DNA of 64,000 bases from an uncultured bacterium (lineage in GTDB: Bacteria > Bacillota > Clostridia > Oscillospirales > Acutalibacteraceae). Under the pieces are notes generated by a model, which was given only the letters and a program-made list of their open reading frames with translations, did no database searches and was not told where the DNA came from. Location: assembly GCA_949283655.1 (NCBI GenBank), contig CASDTH010000026.1:1-64000 (forward strand). The letters are read 5' to 3'. How positions within the stretch are numbered: position 1 is the stretch's first letter; the number at the start of each line of letters is the position of its first letter. This document shows, one piece after another, positions 1-8,987 of the stretch. Made by a program: the position numbers and the translations under genes.

Positions 1-94
1 GCCACACCACAGTGCGTTCGGCGAACGCTTCCCGAACTCAGCCGCTCACGCGGCTTCAAACAGGCGGGAAGGTTCGCTTTTTGCCCTTCGGGCC

Positions 95-312
95 AAAAAG
101 TCCCCTCACGTGCACGCATTGAGTGACAGCAGCTGCCGCCTGGGCCTATCGCTACGCTGAGGCCCTGAACGGCTTACAGGCTCCGTTAGAAGCCTCCCGA
201 GGCCTTCAGTCTATCTCAGCGGATGAAACCTTTCAGCAGGCCAGCGGCGGCAGGCTCCACAAATTTCCGGCGGGCTCGTGAGGGGACTTGCCTGCTTGCA
301 GGCAAGCGAGCG
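95..312. repeat. Large imperfect palindrome, copy of a dispersed repeat
   Basis: The right half (about 195-312) matches the reverse complement of 34799-34918 over roughly 120 bases, including the shared blocks cgggctcgtgaggggacttg and ggcaagcgag. The left half (about 100-175) resembles the same unit in the opposite orientation, starting gtcccctcacg and containing gcctgggcctat, so the two halves could fold into one long hairpin. This looks like a REP/BIME-like or MITE-like intergenic element. No transposase is nearby. Confidence 0.6.
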
Positions 313-428
313 CACAAACTGTTTGAGGCCGCGTGAGCGGTCGAGTTTTTGTGCGCCTCGCCGAACACATCGAAGGGATTCAAAAGCCTATCCGTGCCGC
401 TGCTGGCCGTTCACAACGGCCCCTTTTG

Positions 429-531
429 CCTCCTTTTCCGGCCGAACGGAAAAGGAGGGGCCCCGCGGCCTGAGCGGGAAATAGAATCTATATCGATTGG
501 TGGGAAACCCCGGAACGGTCAAGACCGTTCC
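429..531. repeat. Two strong hairpins in the intergenic region
   Basis: Positions 429-439 (cctccttttcc) pair perfectly with 448-458 across an 8-base loop. Positions 512-520 (ggaacggtc) pair perfectly with 523-531 across a 2-base loop. Neither is followed by a convincing T run, so they are not obvious terminators; they may be part of the repeat element. Confidence 0.55.
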
Positions 532-731
532 CTACAGGGCGCAGCGGCCAGAAGGTTCTATATTATTTTGAGGTTACTGCCCGGTTTCACTGTACGCAGT
601 CTCATTCCCTTGTCAACCGACAAAAGAATGGATGCATGTGCAATACAACCAGGCACGCACTAAAATATTAAAAAACTTCCTAGCCGCAGCACTGGCAAAC
701 ATCCTATGTACCATCTTAAACCTTTTTTCAC

Positions 732-780
732 AAAAATCGCGCCCCACCGGTTCAGCTGCAACCTGTGGGGCGCGATTTTT
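732..780 (-). terminator. Intrinsic terminator of pheST
   Basis: A 16-base perfect stem (aaaaatcgcgccccac and its complement) with A and T runs at either end lies just past the pheT stop. The symmetry means it could also stop transcription on the plus strand. Confidence 0.9.
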
Positions 781-793
781 GTGTTTTGCTCGT

Positions 794-3175
794 TTATGCC
801 CGGAGGGCAGCGCCGAGCTTGGCCAACGATTTGACCGCGCGCTTCATGGCCGCGTCGGCCTCTTCGTCGGTGAGCGTCCGGTCGGCGGCGCGCAGCCGCA
901 GGCTAAATGCCACACTCTTTTTGCCTGCTTCGATCTGCTTGCCCTCATAAACGTCGAAGAGGCTAATCTCTTCCAAAATAGCGCCAACGCCTTCCCCGAT
1001 TGCTCGCTCCAGCGCCAGCACCGGCGTCTCCCGCGCGCAGACCACGGCGAGATCGCGCGTAGAGGCCGGGAACTTCGGCAGCGGATGGTAGACCCGCTGG
1101 CGGTCGCCAAGCTCCAGCAGTGCGGCAACATCCACCTCTGCGGCATAGGTTTTCACGCCAAGCTCATAATTCTCCTGCACCTGCGGGTGAATTTCGCCAA
1201 GGAGGGCGATCTCGCGGCTCTCCTTCACAATACGCGCCGTGCGCCCGGGGTGGAAGGTAGGATGATCCGTCACAGCCTCCACATCATACCCTGTCAGGCC
1301 GCAGGCCCTGAGCAGCTCCTCTATCACGCCCTTGAGCGCATAGAAGTCGCAGCCCTCGCCATACATGCCGATGGCGGCCTTCTGCTGCTCCAGCGGCAGC
1401 TCCTCCGCCCCGCGCGGGGTATATTCCACCGCCAGCTCATAGATGGCGGCCTGCGGGTTGCGGTTGTTATAGTTGCGGGACAGCACCTCCAAAATGGAGG
1501 GCAGCGCAATGGTGCGCATCACGCTGGTATCCTCGCCGAGCGGGTTGGAGATCACGACGGACTTTCGCTTTTCGCTCTCCGCCGGCAGGCAGATACGGTC
1601 ATAGGCCTTCGGGCTGATGAAGGAATAGGTGGAAACCTCGCTGAGCCCGCAGCCGAGCAGCGTGGTGTGAATGGTGCGCTCCAGCTGCTGCACGGGGGTA
1701 AGCTTTGCATTCGCAACGCCGGTGAGCATGCGGTTCGGGATATTACCATAGCCATAGAAGCGGGCAATTTCCTCGGAAATATCAGCCTTGTGCTCAATAT
1801 CGCTGCGGAAGAACGGGATGTGGATCACATTCTCCTCCACCCGGAAGCCGAGGCGCTCTAAAATCGCCTTTTGCTCCTCCGGGCCGACCTCAATGCCGAT
1901 AAAATGGTTGACCCACTGCCAGTCAAAGGGCAGCGTGCGCTGCTTGTGGCTGGAGCGGTCGCAATCCACCATACCGTTGACCACGTCGCCCGCATCGAGC
2001 TGCTGCACGAGCTCCAAAGCGCGCGCAAGGCAAACCGGGCAGCTCTCCGGGCTCAGCTCCTTCTCATAGCGGGAGGAGGCCTCTGTGCGCATGCCGAGCT
2101 TTTTCGCCGTGCGGCGCACGCTGGCGCCGTTAAAGCACGCCGATTCAAAGACGATGGTAGTCGTATCCTCCATGATGCCGCTGTATTCGCCGCCCATCAC
2201 GCCGGCCACGGCGACGGGCTTTTTCGCATCCGCAATGACGAGCATATCATCGGTGAGCGTGCGCTCCACGCCGTCGAGCGTGGTAATCTGCTCGCCGTTT
2301 TCCGCGCGGCGGACGATCACGCTCCCACCCTCGAGATAACGCAGGTCAAAGGCATGCATCGGCTGGCCGTATTCCAGCATGACATAGTTTGTGATATCGA
2401 CAATGTTGTTAATCGGGCGCACGCCGCTCGCGCGCAGCCGCTCGCGCAGCCAGCGCGGGGAAGGCTTAATGCGCACATTCTCAACCACCGCGCCCACATA
2501 GCGGTAGCACTTCTCCGCATCCAGGATGGTGACGCTCAAGTGATCGTTCACATTGCCGCCGGTGGGCTTCACCTGCGGCGTTGGCATCTGGAAGGGCACA
2601 CGGAAGGTTGCCGCAGCTTCGCGCGCAAGACCTAAAACAGAGAGGCAATCCGGGCGGTTGGAAGTGATTTCAAACTCTGTGACCGTGTCGTTCAGGCCGA
2701 TCGCATCGTGGATATCCGCGCCGGGCGTCCGGTCGCAGTCGTCGCCCAGCACAAAAATGCCATCCTCAATCGCATAGGGGAAATCGTGCGCCGTCAGCCC
2801 CAGCTCACCGAGCGAGCAAAGCATCCCGTTGCTCGGCACGCCGCGCAGCTTGCCTTTTTTGATTTCCTTCCCGCCATGAATGGTGGAGTGATCCAGCGCA
2901 ACAGGGACAAAATCCCCCTCCTTTAAATTCTGCGCTCCGGTGACAATCTGCAGCGGCTCCCCCTGCCCGGCATCCACCTGGCAGATCCAAAGGTGGTCGG
3001 AATCCGGATGCCGCTCTAACGAAAGGATGCGTCCAACCACGATGTTGGTCAGATCCGCCCCCTCCTTCGCATAGCCCTCCACCTTTGAACCGGAGAGGGT
3101 CATTTCATCGCTGAAGGTTTTATCGTCAACGTTTAAATCGATATAGTCAAGCAGCCATTTCTTTGACAAATCCAT
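794..3175 (-). CDS. pheT: Phenylalanine--tRNA ligase beta subunit
   Basis: Cytoplasmic beta subunit of the alpha2-beta2 Phe-tRNA synthetase, which charges tRNA-Phe. At 793 aa it has the usual bacterial length. Visible parts are an N-terminal tRNA-binding OB domain (VVGRILSLERHPDSDHLWIC, near residues 46-65), the B3/B4 editing region, the B5 domain (NYVMLEYGQPMHAFDLR) and a C-terminal ferredoxin-fold anticodon-binding domain (KFPASTRDLAVVC). It starts 18 bases after the pheS stop, with a ggaggg-type site before the ATG, and ends at a strong terminator. Expression is expected to follow the Phe T-box upstream of pheS. Confidence 0.98.
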   Translation of the reverse strand: MDLSKKWLLDYIDLNVDDKTFSDEMTLSGSKVEGYAKEGADLTNIVVGRILSLERHPDSDHLWICQVDAGQGEPLQIVTGAQNLKEGDFVPVALDHSTIHGGKEIKKGKLRGVPSNGMLCSLGELGLTAHDFPYAIEDGIFVLGDDCDRTPGADIHDAIGLNDTVTEFEITSNRPDCLSVLGLAREAAATFRVPFQMPTPQVKPTGGNVNDHLSVTILDAEKCYRYVGAVVENVRIKPSPRWLRERLRASGVRPINNIVDITNYVMLEYGQPMHAFDLRYLEGGSVIVRRAENGEQITTLDGVERTLTDDMLVIADAKKPVAVAGVMGGEYSGIMEDTTTIVFESACFNGASVRRTAKKLGMRTEASSRYEKELSPESCPVCLARALELVQQLDAGDVVNGMVDCDRSSHKQRTLPFDWQWVNHFIGIEVGPEEQKAILERLGFRVEENVIHIPFFRSDIEHKADISEEIARFYGYGNIPNRMLTGVANAKLTPVQQLERTIHTTLLGCGLSEVSTYSFISPKAYDRICLPAESEKRKSVVISNPLGEDTSVMRTIALPSILEVLSRNYNNRNPQAAIYELAVEYTPRGAEELPLEQQKAAIGMYGEGCDFYALKGVIEELLRACGLTGYDVEAVTDHPTFHPGRTARIVKESREIALLGEIHPQVQENYELGVKTYAAEVDVAALLELGDRQRVYHPLPKFPASTRDLAVVCARETPVLALERAIGEGVGAILEEISLFDVYEGKQIEAGKKSVAFSLRLRAADRTLTDEEADAAMKRAVKSLAKLGAALRA

Positions 3176-3193
3176 ATAAAAGCCCTCCTTCGG

Positions 3194-4213
3194 TTAAAAC
3201 TGGCTGAGAAAACGCATATCGTTTTCATACAGCAGGCGCATATCGTCAATGTTAAAACGGAACATCGTAAGCCGCTCAAGCCCTACGCCAAAGGCAAAGC
3301 CGCTGTATTGCTCCGGATCAATGCCGCCATTTTGCAGCACCTTCGGGTGCACCATGCCGCCGCCGAGGATCTCAATCCAGCCCTCGCCCTTGCACATCGG
3401 GCAGCCCTTACCGCCGCAGCGGAAGCACGACACATCGATCTCACAGGAGGGCTCTGTGAACGGGAAATGGTGTGGGCGCAGGCGGATGCGCGTCTGCTCG
3501 CCATAAAGCCGCTTGGCAAATGCTTCCAACGTGCCCTTGAGATCGCCCATGGTGATATCGCGATCCACTACGAGACCTTCAATCTGGTGAAACAGGGGCG
3601 AATGCGTCGCATCCACTGCGTCGGAGCGGTAAACCCGGCCGGGCGCAATCACACGGATCGGCGGCTTCTGCTGCTCCATCACACGAATCTGCACAGGCGA
3701 GGTCTGTGTGCGCAGGAGCATTTTCTCTGTGATATAAAAGGTATCCTGCGTATCGCGCGCCGGGTGATCCGGCGGCATGTTCAGCGCCTCAAAGTTATAA
3801 TAATCCCACTCGACCTCTGGGCCGGTAGCCACGTCAAAGCCCATGCCGAGGAAAATCTCCTTGACCTCGTCGAGCACGATCGTCAGCGGGTGCTTGTGCC
3901 CGAGCGGGCGGCATTTGCCCGGCATCGTCACATCAATGCGCTCGCTCTCCAGCCGTTTGGCGGTCTCCTCCGCCTTGAGCTCCTTCGCCCGCGTCTCTAC
4001 AATTTGCTCGATATAGGCGCGCACCTCGTTGGCCAGCTGGCCGATCACCGGGCGCTCCTCAGCGGAGAGCTTCCCCATCTGCTTCAAAACAGCGGTCAGC
4101 TCCCCCTTTTTGCCCAAGAACCGCACGCGGGCGGCCTCAAGGCCGGCGCGCGAATCCACCTTTGCAAGCTCCTGCCGGGCGGCCTCCCGGATCGCTTCGA
4201 GCTGCTCTCTCAT
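3194..4213 (-). CDS. pheS: Phenylalanine--tRNA ligase alpha subunit
   Basis: Catalytic alpha subunit, 339 aa, the normal length. It has an N-terminal coiled coil (residues about 1-90) and the class II core: motif 2 region [18 protein letters not shown] and motif 3 region [16 protein letters not shown], which hold the ATP and Phe-adenylate site. A cysteine-containing insert ([17 protein letters not shown]) sits in the catalytic domain and is zinc-ribbon-like, an uncommon detail. It is first in the pheS-pheT operon, directly behind a T-box leader. Confidence 0.98.
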   Translation of the reverse strand: MREQLEAIREAARQELAKVDSRAGLEAARVRFLGKKGELTAVLKQMGKLSAEERPVIGQLANEVRAYIEQIVETRAKELKAEETAKRLESERIDVTMPGKCRPLGHKHPLTIVLDEVKEIFLGMGFDVATGPEVEWDYYNFEALNMPPDHPARDTQDTFYITEKMLLRTQTSPVQIRVMEQQKPPIRVIAPGRVYRSDAVDATHSPLFHQIEGLVVDRDITMGDLKGTLEAFAKRLYGEQTRIRLRPHHFPFTEPSCEIDVSCFRCGGKGCPMCKGEGWIEILGGGMVHPKVLQNGGIDPEQYSGFAFGVGLERLTMFRFNIDDMRLLYENDMRFLSQF

Positions 4214-4277
4214 CCTGCATCCTTCCTTTCAAAATGGCATCAGTCAATTTGCCTGCTTTGGCGGCGGTGACGGGCAG

Positions 4278-4537
4278 ACAAAAAGCCTCCGCCCCTCTCA
4301 CAAGGGACGAAGGCAAAGTTCCTCCGCGGTACCACCCTGATTTTTGCAAAGAAGCAAACACTCCTGCGCCGCATAACGGGGGCGAACCGTTGCGGCCTAC
4401 CACTGTGCTTCAGCCGCACCGCTCCGAAGTGAACTTCGGCAGCTCTCCCGCACGGGCGCGCTTTCAGCTGGGGCGCACCCTCTCTGGCTGCGGAGCAACC
4501 AAACCGCCTACTCTCTTCATCACAGCGTTATCATTTT
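4278..4537 (-). promoter_or_regulatory. T-box leader (phenylalanine) of pheST
   Basis: Read on the minus strand, the leader has the conserved T-box sequence gggtggtaccgcgg at 4324-4337, followed by a terminator hairpin at 4285-4314 with a T run at 4278-4284. The upstream stem I begins with gagagtagg. A TTC triplet at 4431-4433, flanked by gccgaag and acttcgg, is the likely specifier codon for Phe, which agrees with the gene controlled. Uncharged tRNA-Phe is expected to favour the antiterminator. Confidence 0.93.
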
Positions 4538-4542
4538 GTTTT

Positions 4543-4571
4543 ACTATAGCACATCGAGCGGCGATTGGCAA
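4543..4571 (-). promoter_or_regulatory. Sigma-A promoter of the pheST T-box transcript
   Basis: On the minus strand ttgcca (4566-4571) and tatagt (4543-4548) are separated by exactly 17 bases, placing the start near 4537. The -35 box lies only about 10 bases beyond the stop of the preceding permease gene. Confidence 0.8.
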
Positions 4572-4579
4572 GAGCAAAT

Positions 4580-5230
4580 TTACCCCTTCCATCTCCGCGC
4601 CCGCCAGTAGCCAAACGCCAGCAGCACCGCGCTCAGCAGCAGAAGCAGCACATATTTATCCACCGCTTCTCCCTGGGAAGCAACAAAAACATCGCCCTTT
4701 GCGAGGCTGCTGAAAGTAAAAGGGCTCCAGGTGGATGGCAGTTCATCCTTCAATAATACAAAAAAGGTTTCCACCAACAGGGGCGCCATCAGCCCTAATG
4801 CAGTGGAGTGTGTAGCAAACAAAGCGGCATAAACAAGCGACAGGAAGAAAATGCTTTGCACTGCCACGCGTAGATATTCCCACCATACATCCTGATAAAA
4901 AAGGGACAACACAAAAAACAAAACCGCCGCCAAAAGGAGATACAGCCCACCGTAAAGGCACAGTTCCGGGAAATATCCCTTTCTATAAGCAAAAATAACC
5001 TCGCGCGCCCCACCCTCCACATATTGGCGGAAGATAAACGCCGGCCAGATGATCATTGAAAATGGGAGCAGCATTTGCGCAAGCTCCCCAATTGTAGATA
5101 AATTATCCTGCGAATAGGCGTTGATCCTCACCACACACCAAATCAAGAACGGAAACACCAGGAACAAAACCGCCGGAGGGAGGAGCGCCACAAAGCGGAG
5201 ATTCTTCATGGAATACCAGATATTTCTCAT
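4580..5230 (-). CDS. ABC-2-like membrane permease subunit
   Basis: A 216-aa integral membrane protein with about six hydrophobic segments, the first at residues 12-34. It follows the ATPase gene with its ATG almost touching that gene's TGA stop, so the two are translationally coupled. The family is not recognised beyond resemblance to ABC-2-type permease subunits. It is last in the operon of the small secreted protein, the large membrane protein and the ATPase, so it is inferred to form part of the same transporter. There is no terminator after it before the pheST promoter. Confidence 0.7.
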   Translation of the reverse strand: MRNIWYSMKNLRFVALLPPAVLFLVFPFLIWCVVRINAYSQDNLSTIGELAQMLLPFSMIIWPAFIFRQYVEGGAREVIFAYRKGYFPELCLYGGLYLLLAAVLFFVLSLFYQDVWWEYLRVAVQSIFFLSLVYAALFATHSTALGLMAPLLVETFFVLLKDELPSTWSPFTFSSLAKGDVFVASQGEAVDKYVLLLLLSAVLLAFGYWRARRWKG

Positions 5231-5231
5231 C

Positions 5232-6080
5232 TCAAATCCCCTTGATCATAGAAAGATAACCATCCTCTACCGTGGGGTGCAAAAGCGGCGCCTGCAGAGG
5301 CTCGTTTGTCAAAACGCGGTAAGCAGTACCGCCCTGCTCGCGAGGGAGCGTGCGCACAACCTCATACTGGCTCAGCGCGCGCAGCTGCTCCTCCTCCACC
5401 TCATACACCTTGCCCTGTGCCGCAGCGCACACCTCCTGCACACTCGCGTTGCAACGGAACATGCCGTGATCCATAATGATAATCCTGTCGCAGAGGGACT
5501 CCACATCCTCCACAATATGGGTGGAGAGCAGAACGATTCTTTCCCCTCGCAGGGAGGCCAGCACATTTTTAAACCGGATGCGCTCCTCCGGATCAAGGCC
5601 GGCGGTAGGTTCATCCACAATCAGCACCGGCGGATCGCCCAACAGTGCCTGCGCAATCCCAGCACGGCGGATCATCCCGCCGGAGAGCGCGCTACAGCGC
5701 TTCCCTTTTTCGTGCGATAAATTCACAAGCTCCAGCACACGCTCCGCCTCTTTTGCCTGCTCCCGGCGGTCAATCCGCTTAAGGCTGGCAAAATACAGCA
5801 TCATTTCATACAGCGTGAGCTCACGGAAGAGATCAAACTTCTGGGGCAAATAGCCAATGTGGCTGAGCAACTGCCTGCTATCCCGCAGCCGCTGCCCATC
5901 AAAACGCACCTCGCCCTCATACTCCATATACACATCCACCATACAGCGCAAAAGCGTTGTTTTGCCCGCACCGTTTGGTCCAAGCAGGCCGTAGAAGCCA
6001 TTCTCCAGGTGCATATCCAGCCCGTAGAGCACCGTTTTTTTGTGAAAGCGCTTTGAAAGCCCTTTGATATCGATAACCAT
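5232..6080 (-). CDS. ABC transporter ATP-binding protein
   Basis: A 282-aa nucleotide-binding subunit with Walker A GPNGAGKTT, Q-loop LPQKFDLF, signature LSGGMIRR and Walker B VLIVDEPTAGLDP, followed by the H-loop STHI. The C-terminal extension of about 80 residues (YEVEEEQLRALSQYEV) is typical of ABC-2-type exporters such as CcmA or bacitracin-type systems. The ATG at 6080 is chosen because ggggaaaggt precedes it; an upstream ATG at 6095 overlaps the previous stop (taatg) but has a poorer site. It powers the adjacent membrane proteins. Confidence 0.9.
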   Translation of the reverse strand: MVIDIKGLSKRFHKKTVLYGLDMHLENGFYGLLGPNGAGKTTLLRCMVDVYMEYEGEVRFDGQRLRDSRQLLSHIGYLPQKFDLFRELTLYEMMLYFASLKRIDRREQAKEAERVLELVNLSHEKGKRCSALSGGMIRRAGIAQALLGDPPVLIVDEPTAGLDPEERIRFKNVLASLRGERIVLLSTHIVEDVESLCDRIIIMDHGMFRCNASVQEVCAAAQGKVYEVEEEQLRALSQYEVVRTLPREQGGTAYRVLTNEPLQAPLLHPTVEDGYLSMIKGI

Positions 6081-6094
6081 ACCTTTCCCCCTCA

Positions 6095-8035
6095 TTAGCT
6101 CAAGCTGTCAAGCATTTGCTCCGGCGTTCTCTGATCCGATTCGTCAATCAGGTACCGATACATCGCGCGGAACACCGCCTCCTCCCCGAGCGCATCAGAC
6201 TGCGAAACGATACGCTGGGCGAGGCTGTCCTGGAAAGCTTCTGCATAAATATCCCTGACATCGTCCATTCCATCCATCAGCCCATACCGGAACAGGTTTT
6301 GCAGCGGCTCCTTCACGGCGTTATCCGGAATCGTCTGGCACACAACGGCGATGGCGAGCTCTTGCGCATCCACACCGCCGGGCAGCAGAATATGATCGCT
6401 GAACACCGCGCTCCGGCTAGCGGTGTGCGCGCCCAGGTTGACGAGCAGCTTCCCCTGCAAATCGCAGGCAAACTGGGTGCCGAGAAGGCGGCTATACGCC
6501 GCCAGTTGCCCGTCCAGCCCGGCCAGGCCCTCTGGATTCCGGGCAATGTTAGGGTTCAAAAACGTATCGTAAATTCGCATACCATCATGCTCATAGAGCT
6601 GGTAAAAGCCGCCGGTCAGCGTCAATCCCTCTGATTCCCCTGCAAAATGATTCTCCCCGACCGCAGGCAAGTTGCACATGATGGAGAGGTTGCTCTCCAC
6701 AGTTACATCGAAGCGCCGCTGCCCTGCCGCCGCTTTTACGCGGTAATCGCCATCGTAAATTTTATGGTAACCTTCCATGGGATAGTAGGCGTAGGTGCCG
6801 GCCAAGCATACGCCCTGCGCATTGGAGTAATAAATGGGGCTGGCGCCCTGATACACCAGACGGATCTGCGGTATCTGCGCTGGGTCGGACGGATAAACAT
6901 CCAAATAATCTCCGCCGCGCTCATAGGGCAGGGCGGTGCCCGTCCGCGCATCCCGCACCTCCTGGATTTTCAGGCTATGGTGCAGCGTGAAGGAATAGAC
7001 CGGGCGCGGGGCCGGCGCCTCAAGCGCCATCACAACCTCTGCCTCCAGCCAGTTGCGCAAGCGCAGCTGAAGCTGGTATTCCGCCACCCGAAAATCCGCT
7101 GCCTTCACTCTGCCTGCGTGCTCCAAGGTATAATATCCCTGGTCAAACATGATGACCCCATCCGAACGGTAATCATGCACAACTGTTGAGCCCCGCACAA
7201 AGGAAGCGCCCATGCACACCACTGAGGCGGCCAGCAGCACAACGCCCACGCCCCTCAGCGCGGCGCGCAGGCGCTGCCATTGCAGCAAAAGGAGGAGCGC
7301 TGCCAACAGGAACAGGGCAAACAAGGCAATCTGCCAACGGTAGGGCTCCATCGGGATACCATAGCCCCAATCCGGCACGGTGTTCAGGTCGCGTGGATTC
7401 AGCGAAAACAGATCCAAAAAGCGGCAAACCGGCACGCCCAGCCACTCAGGCAACACGGTGGTCAACATGGTGAGCTGCTCCGTCACCGGCGGGAGGCCAA
7501 GCAGCACCAGAAGGAAGATGACCACATAGGCCGCCAGCCGCTTGCACCGCTCCGCCAGCAGGCAGCCCACCATGCAGGCCACGAGGCCGGGCAGCACAAA
7601 ATTCAGCAAATAGGCTTTTAACACATGCAGGTAAAAGCGCGGCGCATCAAGCTGGCAGCGAAAATACATTGCCGTTTCCCACCCGAGCTGCGACAGCACC
7701 AGCACTAGCAGCGCGCCGAGCAGGATAAGGCTCTGACAGGCCCGGAAGCGCAGCGTCCCCTGCCACGAGGCACGGTGGAGCTCCCCAAGGCTGCTGCGCC
7801 CCAACACGCCATAGAATTCAAAGCTGAACACCAGGAAAAACAAAAAAACAAGCAGGCAAAACTCCAAGCTAGATTGCAGAAAGAACAGCGGGGCATCCGG
7901 GAACACTTGGATAAACCGGTAGCATGCAACCCCGTTTAACACTAGAAAAACCAGCGCATAGCAAGAAACCAGAAATATGTTGCGAAAAAATAGCCGGCTC
8001 ACTTGTGCAAATAGCCGCTTCACGATTCGCGTCAT
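6095..8035 (-). CDS. Membrane protein with M1-peptidase-like ectodomain lacking the zinc motif
   Basis: About 646 aa. The N-terminal half has several hydrophobic helices (roughly residues 10-270 of this start) resembling an ABC-2 permease. The C-terminal half, from about VRGSTVVHDYRSDGVI, resembles the beta-rich N-terminal domain of M1 aminopeptidases followed by a helical region. No HExxH is present; the nearest match in the expected place is QELAI, so a zinc peptidase activity is unlikely. The start is uncertain: the ATG at 8035 touches its own gaggag site, and a GTG at 8023 has a better spacing of 12. It lies between the secreted protein and the ATPase. Confidence 0.7.
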   Translation of the reverse strand: MTRIVKRLFAQVSRLFFRNIFLVSCYALVFLVLNGVACYRFIQVFPDAPLFFLQSSLEFCLLVFLFFLVFSFEFYGVLGRSSLGELHRASWQGTLRFRACQSLILLGALLVLVLSQLGWETAMYFRCQLDAPRFYLHVLKAYLLNFVLPGLVACMVGCLLAERCKRLAAYVVIFLLVLLGLPPVTEQLTMLTTVLPEWLGVPVCRFLDLFSLNPRDLNTVPDWGYGIPMEPYRWQIALFALFLLAALLLLLQWQRLRAALRGVGVVLLAASVVCMGASFVRGSTVVHDYRSDGVIMFDQGYYTLEHAGRVKAADFRVAEYQLQLRLRNWLEAEVVMALEAPAPRPVYSFTLHHSLKIQEVRDARTGTALPYERGGDYLDVYPSDPAQIPQIRLVYQGASPIYYSNAQGVCLAGTYAYYPMEGYHKIYDGDYRVKAAAGQRRFDVTVESNLSIMCNLPAVGENHFAGESEGLTLTGGFYQLYEHDGMRIYDTFLNPNIARNPEGLAGLDGQLAAYSRLLGTQFACDLQGKLLVNLGAHTASRSAVFSDHILLPGGVDAQELAIAVVCQTIPDNAVKEPLQNLFRYGLMDGMDDVRDIYAEAFQDSLAQRIVSQSDALGEEAVFRAMYRYLIDESDQRTPEQMLDSLS

Positions 8036-8078
8036 CTCCTCTCGTAAAATCGCCCGGAAAAAGCGCCCCGGCACAGCG

Positions 8079-8122
8079 CAAAAAGCCCGGCCACGCCCCT
8101 GCGGGAGCGGGCCGGGCAAAAA
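8079..8122 (-). terminator. Attenuating terminator after the small secreted protein gene
   Basis: A GC-rich hairpin (8085-8092 gcccggcc with 8110-8117) followed on the minus strand by a T run. It lies between the first and second genes of the operon, so it should make the secreted protein more abundant than the transporter. Confidence 0.8.
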
Positions 8123-8128
8123 CGCTGA

Positions 8129-8545
8129 TTATGCCAACGTGGCTGTGGCATCGGCGTCGCAATTTTTCATGGAAAGATATACCTTCAACTCCACAGACCA
8201 GTGGACCTCTTTGGGCCTCTTGGGATTTGCAATGGTAAATGGAGGAGCAGAGGTTCCAACATCCATCAGCTTCTGCTTTGTGTCATAGTCATGCCATAAA
8301 CCACCCACCTCGCTATATTTGGGGATCAACCAAACAGCATGCTTGGAGGTACTTTTATTTTGCCCAACAAATTTGCAGCTCCTGTTTGCCTCCGTCGTGT
8401 ATCCGGCACGCGCCACGCTCTGATTGGTGTTCAGCGTGATGCTGACAGAATTCTTCCCTGCGGCAAACACCGTCATGGCGCACATGCCGCTTACCACCAA
8501 CACAGCAAGGAAAACGCTCATAATTTTCCCTTTTAAGGTTTCCAT
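8129..8545 (-). CDS. Small secreted protein of unknown family
   Basis: 138 aa with a clear signal peptide: positively charged start, hydrophobic MSVFLAVLVVSGMCAMTVF, and an AxA-like cleavage site before GKNSVSI. The mature part of about 110 residues is beta-rich in character (SVSITLNTNQ, EVHWSVELKVYL) and has two cysteines (in RSCKFVG and KNCDAD) that could form a disulfide. No family is recognised. It has an aaaggagtgg site and its own consensus promoter, and is the first gene of the ABC transporter operon. The arrangement recalls bacteriocin loci, but similarity to a known bacteriocin is not visible. Confidence 0.8.
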   Translation of the reverse strand: METLKGKIMSVFLAVLVVSGMCAMTVFAAGKNSVSITLNTNQSVARAGYTTEANRSCKFVGQNKSTSKHAVWLIPKYSEVGGLWHDYDTKQKLMDVGTSAPPFTIANPKRPKEVHWSVELKVYLSMKNCDADATATLA

Positions 8546-8578
8546 TGTATTCCACTCCTTTTATCTCTATTTAAATTT

Positions 8579-8607
8579 ATTATATAATTTTTTTCTTAAA
8601 CTGTCAA
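8579..8607 (-). promoter_or_regulatory. Perfect-consensus sigma-A promoter
   Basis: On the minus strand ttgaca (8602-8607), 17 bases, then tataat (8579-8584). Both hexamers and the spacing are exact consensus. It drives the small secreted protein and its transporter. Confidence 0.92.
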
Positions 8608-8661
8608 CCAATTTTTTACTTTTTATTTATTTTAATCCCTGCTCTATACACCGTTAAAAGC

Positions 8662-8701
8662 AAGCACCCTGCGGCGCGTTTGCAGCTGCCGCAGGGTGCT
8701 T
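8662..8701. terminator. Hairpin terminator between the FakA-like and secreted-protein genes
   Basis: A 14-base perfect stem (aagcaccctgcggc, 8662-8675, with 8688-8701). T-rich sequence follows on both strands but is short, so termination strength is uncertain. Confidence 0.65.
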
Positions 8702-8735
8702 CCCAATTCGTTTTTTACACAGCGCCTTTGAGCGC

Positions 8736-8987
8736 TCAGCCCTTCAGCCCGCGGGCCTGGCGATCCATATCCTCAATGACGATATCAAAGATCTCGCCGA
8801 GTGAGGCGCAGTATTCCAGCACCTTCCAGGGCTCATTGGTGTGATAATGGATTTTGACGAGCGTCTCATCGCCCACTGCCAGCAGGCAATCCCCCTTGAA
8901 ATGGCTGATAAAATAGTCGTGGATTACATCTTCATCCAATTGTGCGCCCTCAATGAGCAGCTGCGTATCATACCGGTATTCTTGCAT
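8736..8987 (-). CDS. Stand-alone FakA/DAK-type C-terminal domain protein
   Basis: 83 aa resembling only the C-terminal domain of fatty acid kinase FakA (YloV, DAK2-fusion family): compare RYDTQLLIEG, LLAVGDETLVKIHYHTNEPWKVLEY and FDIVIEDM with the family pattern of GD(S/D)LVKVHVHTN-P-KVLEY. Kinase and middle domains are absent. The frame starts inside the last 64 bases of the GH89 gene and has a weak ribosome binding site, so it may be a short independent gene or the surviving tail of a broken fakA. A hairpin (catcagc, 8994-9000 and 9006-9012) lies just upstream of the start. Confidence 0.6.
   Translation of the reverse strand: MQEYRYDTQLLIEGAQLDEDVIHDYFISHFKGDCLLAVGDETLVKIHYHTNEPWKVLEYCASLGEIFDIVIEDMDRQARGLKG

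Larger units (their letters stand above)
1..731. other. Non-coding hairpin-rich region, no gene recognised
   Basis: No convincing coding region was found. Open frames on the plus strand here lack a ribosome binding site and have no recognisable family. The stretch is instead dense in inverted repeats: a large imperfect palindrome (about 95-312), a GC hairpin at 429-458 and another at 512-531. It lies downstream of the pheT terminator, and what lies before position 1 cannot be seen. Confidence 0.6.

Noticed and set aside
278..663. Two overlapping plus-strand open frames of 68 and 104 codons
   Set aside because: No ribosome binding site, no family, and they run through palindromes; more likely chance frames in GC-rich repeat DNA.
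632..2635. Long plus-strand open frames opposite pheT
   Set aside because: They are antisense shadows of pheT, caused by GC-rich codon use; pheT is certain.
6095..8119. Possible active M1 aminopeptidase
   Set aside because: No HExxH motif is present anywhere in the ectodomain; only the overall pattern resembles M1.
8129..8545. Lactococcin 972-type bacteriocin
   Set aside because: The gene order is suggestive, but the sequence shows no similarity to that family that I can see.
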